From a bacterium (lineage in GTDB: Bacteria > Bacteroidota > Ignavibacteria > Kapaibacteriales > UBA2268), in contig JANJUO010000014.1 in the NCBI GenBank assembly GCA_024710535.1, positions 1-5,578 of the forward strand: 5,578 nt of DNA, written 5' to 3'. The notes beneath the pieces were generated by a model that saw only the letters and a program-made list of their open reading frames with translations, was not told the origin of the DNA and searched no databases. The first letter of the stretch is position 1, and each line of letters begins with the position of its first letter. A program made the translations under genes and the position numbers. Below are positions 1 to 5,578 of the stretch, piece after piece.

Positions 1-1
1 T

Positions 2-3000
2 GTATTTAATACTAATAGTAGCACAATGAATCCACGTGCTGTTGATACAGATGATGAACCTGTTTTTCCTCCAACAAATATTGCATTTAATCCTACAAGT
101 GATGGTGCTTTATTAACTTATACAGATGCATCAAACAAATCCGGATATTTATTGGATGTTTTCAATAAAGATACTGACGATTTCGAATATTCACAAGTTG
201 ATATTGGAGATCCAAATAACAATGAATTTCCAATTAATGGATTACTTTCATGCCAAAATGACCTTTATCAAGGCAGAGTTTCAACATATTATTATGATGA
301 TGGCGGTGACAGTGGTGATGAAGCAATTCGTAGTTTATGGTCAAGTTGGTATCAATTCAACACAAGATGTTCAATTGCTATTTGCTCCACAAGTTATAGC
401 CCAAATAACACACAAGTAACTTCGGGAACAATTACTGTAACGATTACTACTTGTCCAAAACAAGTTTACTTAACAGCTACAGAAGCGACTATTAACGGAA
501 AAGATGTTAAAAGTACATTTACTGAAACATCAACCTTAGGTGTTTATACCTTGACTTATACAAGAGCAAGTTGCGACCCTTTTATTGATAACGCTTGGAT
601 TTTACCTATAACTCTAACTTTGCAAGATCCTAATGGAACAACTACTGAAGTACTAAACCATCCAGATAATGCAAGTATTGCTCCTGGAGTACAAGCAAAT
701 TCTAATAGTGGTAGTGCTTATGCTTATGCTACCAATAATGGACCTATTTGTTATGGTTCTGACGTAACTTTGTCCAGTAGAAACGTAAATAATGCAAGTT
801 CTTTTGTTTGGAAAAATTCGAGTGATGAAGTTGTTGGTAATACAAGAGAACCAGTACTTTCAAATTTACCTGTTGGATCTCATACATTTACTGTATCGGT
901 ATATAATACATCAAGTTCTTGCTCAACTACAGTAAATACATCTTCAACAACTGTTGTGGTTAATCCGGTTCCTGCAATTACATTAGGATATGCTCCTTAT
1001 GTTTGCGGTAGCGAAACAACTGCAACTTTCAATTACACTGAACCAACAAATGATCCAACTCATTATAAAATTGATTTTGATTCTGAAGATATTGAAGATG
1101 TTGAATGGACAAGCATGTCTAACGGCATCACTGCCGCAATTCCTCTGAATTTAGCAACAGGCCCATATTCTGGTTTATTAACTATTAAAAATGAATTTTG
1201 TGAAAAAGAATATGATATCACAGTTTATAAAAATGTTATCATACCTATATCAATTGAAATAGAAGGCGAAATTGGTTGCTTGGCAACAATGACAATTGAA
1301 ACGGAATCAACAATTGAAAATCCAGTATACTCATGGTACAAAAATGGAAATTTAATTACTGGAGAAACTGAGTCAGAAATTACTGTTTATCAAGATGGAG
1401 ATTATTATGCTGTTGTAACAGGTACAAATACTTGCCCAAGTACTTCAGAAACTGAAGAAATTGAATTGTTAGGATTAACAGTTTCTGAAATCGTTGATGA
1501 GAATGATGAATATATCACAAGTATTGATTTCTGTACTGATGGAACAATTTATGCAAATCCATCATCAAAGGATTATGAATATCTTTGGATGAAGGATTTT
1601 GACATTATTGATGGTGCTGAAAGTAGTTCATTATTTATTGATGATATTGGATCAGCAGATTACCGTGTAATTATTAGCGCCCCTGGCTGTGATTATAAAG
1701 TATCACAAAGAGTAACAGTTAATGTTTATACTCCTCCAACTGCATACATTACAAGTCTTAGTTACAACTTAGACGAAGAAAGAGTTATTGCTTGTGATTC
1801 AGCATTTTTGGATGCAAATTCAAATGGTACAAATTTAACTTATCAATGGTATAAAATGGATGAAAACCCAAGTAGTAGAAGAGAAGGCGAATTTTTTAAC
1901 CAAGATATTCTATTAGATGACGAAACTAATAGTACTCTTAAAGTTACTGATATTGGTTATTATAGAGTTTATATCGAAGATGAACATTGCGGAACTTATT
2001 CAGATTATATTTACGTGTTTGTAAGTCCATCACCTGTAGCTAATATTACAAGCGTTCCTACTGCAACTTCAAATAATGTAACTGCTTGCGGTACGGCAGA
2101 ACTTTCATTCAACTTACCAGCTTCAAGAGAAGAAAGAGGTGGATATAATCCAAGCTTTGAATATACTTGGTATAAATTATATGTAACTGAATATTATCCA
2201 ATTGATGGAGCAAATGATGATACATATACTGTAACTGAAACTGGTTCATATAAATTGAAAGTAAAAAATACAGAAACACTTTGTGAAGATTTATCAGATC
2301 CAATGGTAGTTCAGATTTATCCATTACCAACAATTAATGTAACTAATTCTGCAACTGCTTGTATAGGTTTAGGTACTTCATCTTTATCTTATTCAGGTAC
2401 TACAAACAATCCAACACAATATAGAATTGATTTTGCAGATGAAGATTGGCAAGATATTTCTTGGACAACACTAACTCCAAACTCAATTTCTTTTGGATTC
2501 CCTAATGATGCAACTCCAGGAAACTATTTTGCAACTCTATATGTTAAGAATGCAAATAATTGCGAAAGTGTAGGTGTGATTTGCACTGTAACTGTTGTTC
2601 AGGTTCCTGCAACTATTACAAGTAACGATTATGATCCTCAAGCACAAAAAACAATTGGTTGCGGAGAAACTAATTTAGATGCAAATTTATGTGATGGCTG
2701 TAGAGCTGAATCAAGAATTGATAACAACTATTCATACCAATGGTATCAATTAGTAAACAATGATTATGTAATAATGACTGGAAAAACTTCTTCAACTTTA
2801 ACTACAAGCGCAAGTGGCTTCTATAAAGTGAAAGTAACTGATGTTGCAAGTGGTTGTTATTCATTTTCAGATGCAATGGAAGTGATGATTCGTACTTTGC
2901 CAACAATTACATTTGGCACAACTCCTGCTGAAGTATGCTTTGGTAGCACTACAATTAATATTCCATATACAGCAACAACACAAAGCCCAATTTCATACAG

Positions 3001-5515
3001 CGTTGATTTTACAAATAATGATATTGAAGATGTGGAAAATGCTGATTTAACAAGCTCACCATTAACTTTGACTATTCCTGGCAATTTAACTGCTGGTACA
3101 TATACTGCAGTAGTTACTGTTGAAAATGAGTTTGGTTGTGTTAGTTTGAATACAAATCTTTCTTTTGTAATAAATCCATTACCAAGCAATACAATTACAG
3201 GTAAAGTAAAAGCAAAGAATGGCGTAAATGTATCATTTACATCAGACCAAACTATGACTTCATATAGTTGGAGTGCAACCGGTACGCCAACAATTACAAA
3301 TGCAACTTCAAAAACTGCAACAATGAATTGGGCAAGTACTGGTAATTATGTTGTTACATTAACATATACTGATTCAAAAGGTTGTACAAATACAAAGACA
3401 CATAATATTGAAATTATCAATATTGCTCCAAAATATGCAAATTGTGGCGAATTCGATGGTATTCAATATGTAACTCTTACATTTGATAAAGGATTATATA
3501 CAAATGACGATATGACTGGTGCATTACAAGCCGGAGATTTCGGTGCGATATTTACTCAAAATGGTGGTACTGCTTCAAACATAGCAATTAGCTCAGTACA
3601 ACACACTCCTGGCTCCAATACAGCAATATTGACTATGTTAGTTACTGGAACTTCAACAGGTTGCGAATACTTCAGAGTAGCGCCAATTGCAAATCAAATA
3701 TTTGATGAATATGGTATCAGTATGGAAACTCCAAATATTGAACCTGCGAATATTTCTTGCCAATTCCAATTACCTAACTTAACAGAGCCAACTTTATCAC
3801 CTTCAAACTTAATATTTACAAGTACTTCTTCAACTTCATTGAATTATTCTTGGACAAATGGTAACGGAACAAATAGAATAGTTGTAATGAGAGAAGGCGA
3901 AGAACCAACATTTGTACCTTCAGACAACGTTGTTTACACTGTTGGCAATACTTATGGTGACTCTAAAGTGGTTTATTATGGCAGTGGAAATTCTTCTTCA
4001 ATTACTGGTTTGACTCCTGGAGAAACATATTATTTTGCAATTTATTCTGCAAATGATTTCTGCTTAAGCAAAATTAATTATAAAACAACAGCACCTGCAA
4101 CAGGTTCTGCTTCTACATTAGCACCAGCAAACAACTTTAAAATTACAGAAATCAATGGCGTTGCTGTTCCAAACAGTAATGGTTATGTTTTTGTACAAAG
4201 TGGTACACCAATCACTGTTAAAGTTTCAACATATTATAATCTTACACCTGCAACTGTTAGTGTAATTGAAGATGTTATTCTTTCTGTGGATGGTACATCA
4301 ATTCCTGCGGTTATTAATTTAGGTAATAATACAAGCACAATTTCACCTACAGAATATTCAGTAACGCTTGAAGGTGTTACTATTGATGAAGGTGGAAACG
4401 GTGGTGCATTTACACTAAAAGTTGATGATGGCTCAGCAGGAAACGACCTTGCATCAGATTCTTATCTACTCAAAATTAGAGCTCTTGAACCAATCTCAAC
4501 TGAACAAACAAGATCTATTGTATTCAGTAATACAAAAGCAACAAGTCTTTCAATGACTTGGACTCCTGGCAAGAATAATGCTAACTATGGTAGAATTTTG
4601 ATTGTTAAACAAGGTAGTTCATTAGCAAGTAATCAGTTACCTGTTGATGGTACTGTTTATGGAGTTGGCGAATCAAGCTCAGTTAGCTTTACTTCTGATG
4701 GTGTTAATTTGAATGGTGCAAAAGTATTGTATCAAACAAATGGCGCTTCTTCGGTAAACTCTGTTTCATTAACAGATTTGACTGCTGGAACACAATATCA
4801 CTTCAGATTATTTGAATACAGATTCCAACCAACTGTAAGCGAATCTTATAATTACAGAAATGGTACTTCAACTTCGAATCCAAGAACAATCTATACTCCA
4901 ACTGCAAAAGAAATTAGTGGTCTTGGTATAGATTTAGCTAAATTTACAGCAAAATCATTCGATGGTATTGTTGCATTAGATTGGAAAACATCATTCGAAA
5001 AAGGTATTGCCGGCTTTGAAGTTTACAGAATGAATGTAACAAATGATGAAGATTTTGTATTAGTGAATAGCTACAACAATGACCAAAATTTGGTAAGTTT
5101 GAACAAAGCTTCAAAATATAATACAACAGATAATAACGCAATTATTGGTAACGAATATATCTACAAACTTACTGCTGTTACTTTCGACGGAACAAGAGTT
5201 GATTTAGCAGAAGAATTGGTTGTAGTTAATACAATGCCAAATACAGACAATATGCTTTATGTTGAAGAAATCAATCCAAACCCTGTAAGAGATGAATTAA
5301 AAGTTAATTTCCAATTAGCACAATCATTACCTGTATCAATTCAGGTTCGTGATATTAGCGGAAAATTAATCGGAACTTTGGCTGATGCTAAAGAATTCTC
5401 ATTAGGCAAACATACTGTTTCATTAAACATGAACGGAAATTCTGCCGGAAGTTACATCATCACTGTTGTAGCAGGTATGGAAGTAGTTTATCAACAATTT
5501 ATTTATATGCCATAA
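2..5515 (+). CDS. Large multi-domain surface protein with T9SS type A sorting domain, 5'-partial
   Basis: The frame is open from the first in-frame codon at base 2 (VFNTNSST before Met26) to TAA at 5513-5515. Met26 is preceded by no convincing ribosome binding site and followed by MNPRAVDTDDEP, which is not a signal peptide. T9SS cargo needs a Sec signal peptide, so the true start is inferred to lie upstream. The visible 1829 residues are a chain of beta-sandwich modules (FN3-, Ig- and PKD-like) ending in a T9SS type A sorting domain. T9SS cargo is exported to the periplasm, passed through the outer membrane, and attached to the surface or released after the C-terminal domain is cleaved. No enzymatic motif is visible. 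An adhesin or matrix role is inferred; the missing N-terminus could carry a catalytic domain. Composition is rich in Asn, Thr, Ser, Asp and Glu and poor in Lys/Arg, as expected of an extracellular protein. It appears to be the last gene of its transcript, with a terminator 28 bases after the stop. The specific family is not recognised. Confidence 0.95.
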   Translation, partial: VFNTNSSTMNPRAVDTDDEPVFPPTNIAFNPTSDGALLTYTDASNKSGYLLDVFNKDTDDFEYSQVDIGDPNNNEFPINGLLSCQNDLYQGRVSTYYYDDGGDSGDEAIRSLWSSWYQFNTRCSIAICSTSYSPNNTQVTSGTITVTITTCPKQVYLTATEATINGKDVKSTFTETSTLGVYTLTYTRASCDPFIDNAWILPITLTLQDPNGTTTEVLNHPDNASIAPGVQANSNSGSAYAYATNNGPICYGSDVTLSSRNVNNASSFVWKNSSDEVVGNTREPVLSNLPVGSHTFTVSVYNTSSSCSTTVNTSSTTVVVNPVPAITLGYAPYVCGSETTATFNYTEPTNDPTHYKIDFDSEDIEDVEWTSMSNGITAAIPLNLATGPYSGLLTIKNEFCEKEYDITVYKNVIIPISIEIEGEIGCLATMTIETESTIENPVYSWYKNGNLITGETESEITVYQDGDYYAVVTGTNTCPSTSETEEIELLGLTVSEIVDENDEYITSIDFCTDGTIYANPSSKDYEYLWMKDFDIIDGAESSSLFIDDIGSADYRVIISAPGCDYKVSQRVTVNVYTPPTAYITSLSYNLDEERVIACDSAFLDANSNGTNLTYQWYKMDENPSSRREGEFFNQDILLDDETNSTLKVTDIGYYRVYIEDEHCGTYSDYIYVFVSPSPVANITSVPTATSNNVTACGTAELSFNLPASREERGGYNPSFEYTWYKLYVTEYYPIDGANDDTYTVTETGSYKLKVKNTETLCEDLSDPMVVQIYPLPTINVTNSATACIGLGTSSLSYSGTTNNPTQYRIDFADEDWQDISWTTLTPNSISFGFPNDATPGNYFATLYVKNANNCESVGVICTVTVVQVPATITSNDYDPQAQKTIGCGETNLDANLCDGCRAESRIDNNYSYQWYQLVNNDYVIMTGKTSSTLTTSASGFYKVKVTDVASGCYSFSDAMEVMIRTLPTITFGTTPAEVCFGSTTINIPYTATTQSPISYSVDFTNNDIEDVENADLTSSPLTLTIPGNLTAGTYTAVVTVENEFGCVSLNTNLSFVINPLPSNTITGKVKAKNGVNVSFTSDQTMTSYSWSATGTPTITNATSKTATMNWASTGNYVVTLTYTDSKGCTNTKTHNIEIINIAPKYANCGEFDGIQYVTLTFDKGLYTNDDMTGALQAGDFGAIFTQNGGTASNIAISSVQHTPGSNTAILTMLVTGTSTGCEYFRVAPIANQIFDEYGISMETPNIEPANISCQFQLPNLTEPTLSPSNLIFTSTSSTSLNYSWTNGNGTNRIVVMREGEEPTFVPSDNVVYTVGNTYGDSKVVYYGSGNSSSITGLTPGETYYFAIYSANDFCLSKINYKTTAPATGSASTLAPANNFKITEINGVAVPNSNGYVFVQSGTPITVKVSTYYNLTPATVSVIEDVILSVDGTSIPAVINLGNNTSTISPTEYSVTLEGVTIDEGGNGGAFTLKVDDGSAGNDLASDSYLLKIRALEPISTEQTRSIVFSNTKATSLSMTWTPGKNNANYGRILIVKQGSSLASNQLPVDGTVYGVGESSSVSFTSDGVNLNGAKVLYQTNGASSVNSVSLTDLTAGTQYHFRLFEYRFQPTVSESYNYRNGTSTSNPRTIYTPTAKEISGLGIDLAKFTAKSFDGIVALDWKTSFEKGIAGFEVYRMNVTNDEDFVLVNSYNNDQNLVSLNKASKYNTTDNNAIIGNEYIYKLTAVTFDGTRVDLAEELVVVNTMPNTDNMLYVEEINPNPVRDELKVNFQLAQSLPVSIQVRDISGKLIGTLADAKEFSLGKHTVSLNMNGNSAGSYIITVVAGMEVVYQQFIYMP
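62..358 (+). other. FN3-like domain at the visible N-terminus
   Basis: Residues 13-111 read as a fibronectin type III-like fold: a proline-rich lead (PPTNIAF), a strand with DGALLTY, a GYLLDVF strand, the NGLL turn before the next strand, and the YQGRVSTYYYDD strand in the place where FN3 domains carry a conserved Tyr and an alternating strand. It ends in a Trp-rich segment (LWSSWYQF). Such domains act as spacers in Bacteroidota secreted proteins. The assignment rests on pattern only; it could be another Ig-like fold. Confidence 0.5.
722..973 (+). other. PKD-like/Ig-like domain 1
   Basis: Residues 233-316 have the layout common in Bacteroidota PKD-like domains: an opening ICYGSDVTLSS strand, a central SSFVW strand, a GSHTFTVSVYN strand, and a closing VVVNPVP linker. 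Cys242 and Cys299 sit in the opening and penultimate strands and could form a disulfide in the oxidising extracellular setting (inference). It directly precedes the R/S module array and shares its NPVP-type linker. The preceding stretch, about residues 112-215, is also Ig-like beta sequence with several Cys, but I cannot assign it to a family. Confidence 0.65.
977..1246 (+). repeat. Module R1 (protein repeat, first of three)
   Basis: Residues 318-407. Shared pattern with R2 and R3: a start strand after a Pro linker, Cys (327), a short Tyr/Thr strand, then a (N/D/S)P-x-x-Y-x-(I/V)DF motif (DPTHYKIDF), an acidic DIEDVEWT segment, a Pro-containing strand (AAIPLNLA), a GPYSGLLTIKN strand, and a second Cys (392). 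The general plan resembles a module common in Bacteroidota secreted proteins, in which a Y-x-I-x-(F/W) strand is followed later by an IP...G-x-Y...N-x-x-x-C strand. It is probably a structural beta-sandwich unit; no catalytic residues are apparent. Confidence 0.75.
1247..2329 (+). repeat. Modules S1-S4 (four tandem Ig-like protein repeats)
   Basis: Four tandem Ig-like units: S1 408-482, S2 483-571, S3 572-670, S4 671-768. Each has an early Cys, a central Y-x-W core strand (YSWYK, YLWMK, YQWYK, YTWYK), a Thr/Leu-rich strand (for example STLKVTD, DTYTVTE), a G-x-Y-x-(V/L) strand (DGDYYAVV, SADYRVII, IGYYRVYI, TGSYKLKV), and a second Cys. Cys pairs are 418/470, 503/555, 590/655 and 688/753. S3 and S4 open with ITS and end in a PSP or PLP linker. 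They are clearly related to each other but diverged, so no long DNA repeats remain. They are likely stalk or binding modules of the surface protein. Confidence 0.8.
2330..2608 (+). repeat. Module R2 (protein repeat, second of three)
   Basis: Residues 769-861. It aligns with R1 and R3: Cys779, then NPTQYRIDF, an acidic DWQDISWT segment, a FGFPNDA strand, a GNYFATLYVKN strand and Cys846, closing in a VVQVP linker. Unlike R1 and R3 it has an extra cysteine, Cys853, after the conserved pair, and its acidic segment has Trp-Gln in place of Ile-Glu. It interrupts the S-module run between S4 and S5. Confidence 0.75.
2609..2902 (+). repeat. Module S5 (Ig-like protein repeat with CxxC insert)
   Basis: Residues 862-959. 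It begins ATITSND and carries the S-type marks: Cys879 in IGCGET, the YQWYQ core strand, SSTLTTS, GFYKVKVTD, and Cys944, ending in a TLP linker. Between LDAN and YQWY there is a 16-residue segment holding Cys889-Asp-Gly-Cys892 and two arginines. The matching segment in S3 is only seven residues. The CxxC pair might form its own disulfide or bind a metal (inference); nothing else in the module suggests redox activity. Confidence 0.75.
2903..3184 (+). repeat. Module R3 (protein repeat, third of three)
   Basis: Residues 960-1053. It follows the R pattern: Cys971 in EVCFGS, SPISYSVDF, the acidic NNDIEDVENA segment, TIPGNLTAGTYTAVVTVEN, then Cys1038 and the VINPLP linker. It is the copy closest to the general Bacteroidota version of this module. 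The DIEDV core is shared with R1 both as protein and as a 14-base identical DNA string (1088-1101 and 3020-3033). Confidence 0.75.
3185..3421 (+). other. PKD-like domain 2
   Basis: Residues 1054-1132. A PKD-like plan is visible: VNVSFTSDQTM, the SYSWSATG core strand, TATMNWASTGNYVVTLTYTD, then GCTNTKTHNIEI. The combination of a central Y-x-W strand and a G-x-Y-x-V-x-L-x-Y strand followed by GC is typical of PKD domains in Bacteroidota secreted proteins. Only the second cysteine (Cys1120) is present. The first position, occupied by Cys in most upstream modules, is here in a VSFTSD strand, so no internal disulfide is expected. Confidence 0.7.
3422..3778 (+). other. Ig-like domain resembling SbsA/SwmB-type surface domains
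   Basis: Residues 1133-1251. The order VTLTFDKGLYT, then ALQAGDFGAIF, an Asn/Gly/Thr stretch, AISSVQH, an ILTMLVTG strand, and finally IANQIFDEYGISM matches the general form of bacterial Ig-like domains in S-layer and gliding-related proteins. In those, a tFs-type strand, an L...DF segment and a late I-x-D-x-x-G motif recur. It carries three Cys (about 1137, 1219 and 1245). It is the only such unit here and separates the R/S array from the C-terminal FN3 section. Family assignment is by pattern and tentative. Confidence 0.5.
3782..4120 (+). other. FN3-like domain, Bacteroidota type, copy 1
   Basis: Residues 1253-1365. Visible marks are SNLIFTSTSSTSLNYSWTNG, a NRIVVMREGE strand, P-x-D-x-VVYTVG, KVVYYGSGNSSSITGL, the TPGETYYFAIYSAN strand and the terminal NYKTTAPATGSAST. 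This pattern (tS.sWt.G.G..rivv.r.g ... gL.pgt.Y.F.vy) is common in Bacteroidota T9SS cargo, usually near the C-terminus. A second copy follows at residues 1488-1624, with an Ig-like unit between them. Confidence 0.75.
4121..4486 (+). other. Ig-like spacer domain between two FN3-like domains
   Basis: Residues 1366-1487. It opens FKITEINGVAVPN and continues with ITVKVSTYYNL, VILSVDGTSIPAVINLG, a YSVTLEGVTIDEGG segment and a closing SYLLKIRAL. Strong alternation of hydrophobic and polar residues indicates beta strands, and there are no cysteines. Similar F-x-I-x-x-I-N-G-V openings occur between FN3-like domains in other Bacteroidota secreted proteins. It is probably a structural spacer; the specific family is not recognised. 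Confidence 0.5.
4487..4897 (+). other. FN3-like domain, Bacteroidota type, copy 2
   Basis: Residues 1488-1624. It aligns with copy 1: RSIVFSNTKATSLSMTWTPG, GRILIVKQG, LPVDGTVYGVG, AKVLYQTNG, VSLTDLTAGTQYHFRLFEY, then NYRNGTSTSNPRT. It is about 25 residues longer than copy 1, mainly around NNANYG, the VSFTSDGVNLNG stretch before AKVLY, and the QPTVSES loop before the final NY. It carries no cysteines. It leads into the juxta-terminal domain through a YTPTAKEISGLG linker. Confidence 0.7.
4931..5230 (+). other. Juxta-terminal FN3-like domain preceding the sorting domain
   Basis: Residues 1636-1735. The opening LAKFTAKSFDGIVALDW, followed by KTSFEKGIAGFEVYR, is a recognisable Bacteroidota signature (L..F.A....g.v.L.W.T..E....gFeVyR). 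The NEYIYKLTAVTFDGT strand near the end fits the usual Y.Y.L..v..dG. This unit very often sits immediately before a T9SS type A sorting domain, as here, and supports the reading of the C-terminus as intact. Confidence 0.8.
5252..5512 (+). other. T9SS type A C-terminal sorting domain
   Basis: Residues 1743-1829, about 87 residues, the usual size. The motifs in order are INPNPVRDELKVNFQL (the N-P-x-x-D-x-L-x-V/I signature of type A domains), SIQVRDISGKLIGTL, LGKHTVSLNMNG, SAGSYIITVVAG and the final VVYQQFIYMP strand. In characterised systems this domain directs the protein through the outer-membrane T9SS translocon and is normally removed by a sortase-like peptidase, with many substrates then attached to lipopolysaccharide. 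The domain is complete and ends at the stop codon. Confidence 0.93.
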
Positions 5516-5543
5516 TATATAATTAAGTTGTATTGAAAATTTT

Positions 5544-5571
5544 AGCCCCGATTTATCGGGGCTTTTTTTTT
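5544..5571 (+). terminator. Rho-independent terminator
   Basis: A perfect 8-bp stem (AGCCCCGA at 5544-5551 with TCGGGGCT at 5556-5563) closes a TTTA loop and is followed directly by a T run ending at 5571. It begins 28 bases after the stop codon, in an otherwise very AT-rich stretch, and is correctly placed to end the transcript of the large gene. On the minus strand the flank after the hairpin is only AAAATTTTC, so it looks mainly unidirectional. Confidence 0.92.
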
Positions 5572-5578
5572 GTATTTA

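Noticed and set aside
126..419. A 97-codon reading frame on the plus strand in another frame.
   Set aside because: It lies wholly inside the large gene, its product is a low-complexity mix of Ile, Met, Gln and His, and no initiation signal is visible.
2109..2333. A 74-codon minus-strand reading frame.
   Set aside because: It is antisense to modules S4/R2, has the Leu/Tyr/His-rich composition typical of reverse-complemented AT-rich coding DNA, and resembles no known family.
2690..2701. CxxC in S5 read as a thioredoxin-like redox active site.
   Set aside because: The surrounding sequence is an Ig-like loop insertion. There is no thioredoxin-fold context such as a WC[GP]xC strand-helix or the cis-proline region.
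2857..3189. A 110-codon minus-strand reading frame, the longest antisense one, with plausible-looking composition.
   Set aside because: It is exactly antisense to module R3, whose protein repeat pattern is conserved with R1 and R2. No promoter, ribosome binding site or recognisable family supports the antisense frame.
4944..5141. A 65-codon minus-strand reading frame.
   Set aside because: It lies opposite the juxta-terminal FN3-like domain, and its Leu/Tyr/His/Cys/Gln-rich product is characteristic of a shadow frame.
26..5515. Possible DNA-level tandem repeats or phase-variable tracts within the large gene.
   Set aside because: The modules are similar in protein only. I found just short matches such as the 14-base string shared by R1 and R3, and no long homopolymer or simple-sequence run inside the coding frame.
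5516..5543. Possible start of a downstream gene or promoter between the stop codon and the hairpin.
   Set aside because: Only 28 AT-rich bases are present, with no start codon in a usable context, and the terminator follows at once.
1..5578. The first eight bases (TGTATTTA) equal the last eight bases, hinting at a circular element or terminal repeat.
   Set aside because: Eight AT-rich bases recur by chance in such DNA and are shorter than any usual assembly overlap. Joining the ends would make the large frame read in from behind its own terminator, which makes no biological sense.

Overview
The window is one long plus-strand reading frame followed by an intrinsic terminator. The DNA is AT-rich (about one third G+C by eye). 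The frame encodes a modular extracellular protein ending in a type IX secretion system (T9SS) type A C-terminal sorting domain. That domain, the PKD/Ig/FN3-like module style and the Asn/Thr/Ser-rich composition point to a member of the Bacteroidota with a T9SS. I cannot place it at genus level.

Layout: the frame is open from base 2, so the gene very probably starts upstream of the window. ATG 26 is only the first in-frame Met and is followed by no signal peptide. At least 1829 residues are present, ending with TAA at 5513-5515. From N to C, numbered from Met26 as residue 1: an FN3-like domain (about 13-111), an Ig-like stretch (about 112-215), a PKD-like domain (233-316), an array of two module types in the order R1-S1-S2-S3-S4-R2-S5-R3 (318-1053), a PKD-like domain (1054-1132), an Ig-like domain resembling SbsA/SwmB surface domains (1133-1251), FN3-like (1253-1365), Ig-like (1366-1487), FN3-like (1488-1624), a juxta-terminal FN3-like domain (1636-1735), and the sorting domain (1743-1829). 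Bases 5516-5578 hold no gene, only a strong GC hairpin with a T run.

Interpretation: this is a large, multi-domain surface-anchored or secreted protein, probably an adhesin or matrix-type protein, or the stalk of an enzyme whose catalytic part lies in the missing N-terminus. No catalytic domain is visible here. The most notable point is the regular architecture of the module array: conserved cysteine pairs with repeated spacings, and charged loop insertions at equivalent sites. I see no mobile element, CRISPR array, RNA gene, phage gene or multi-gene system in this window.
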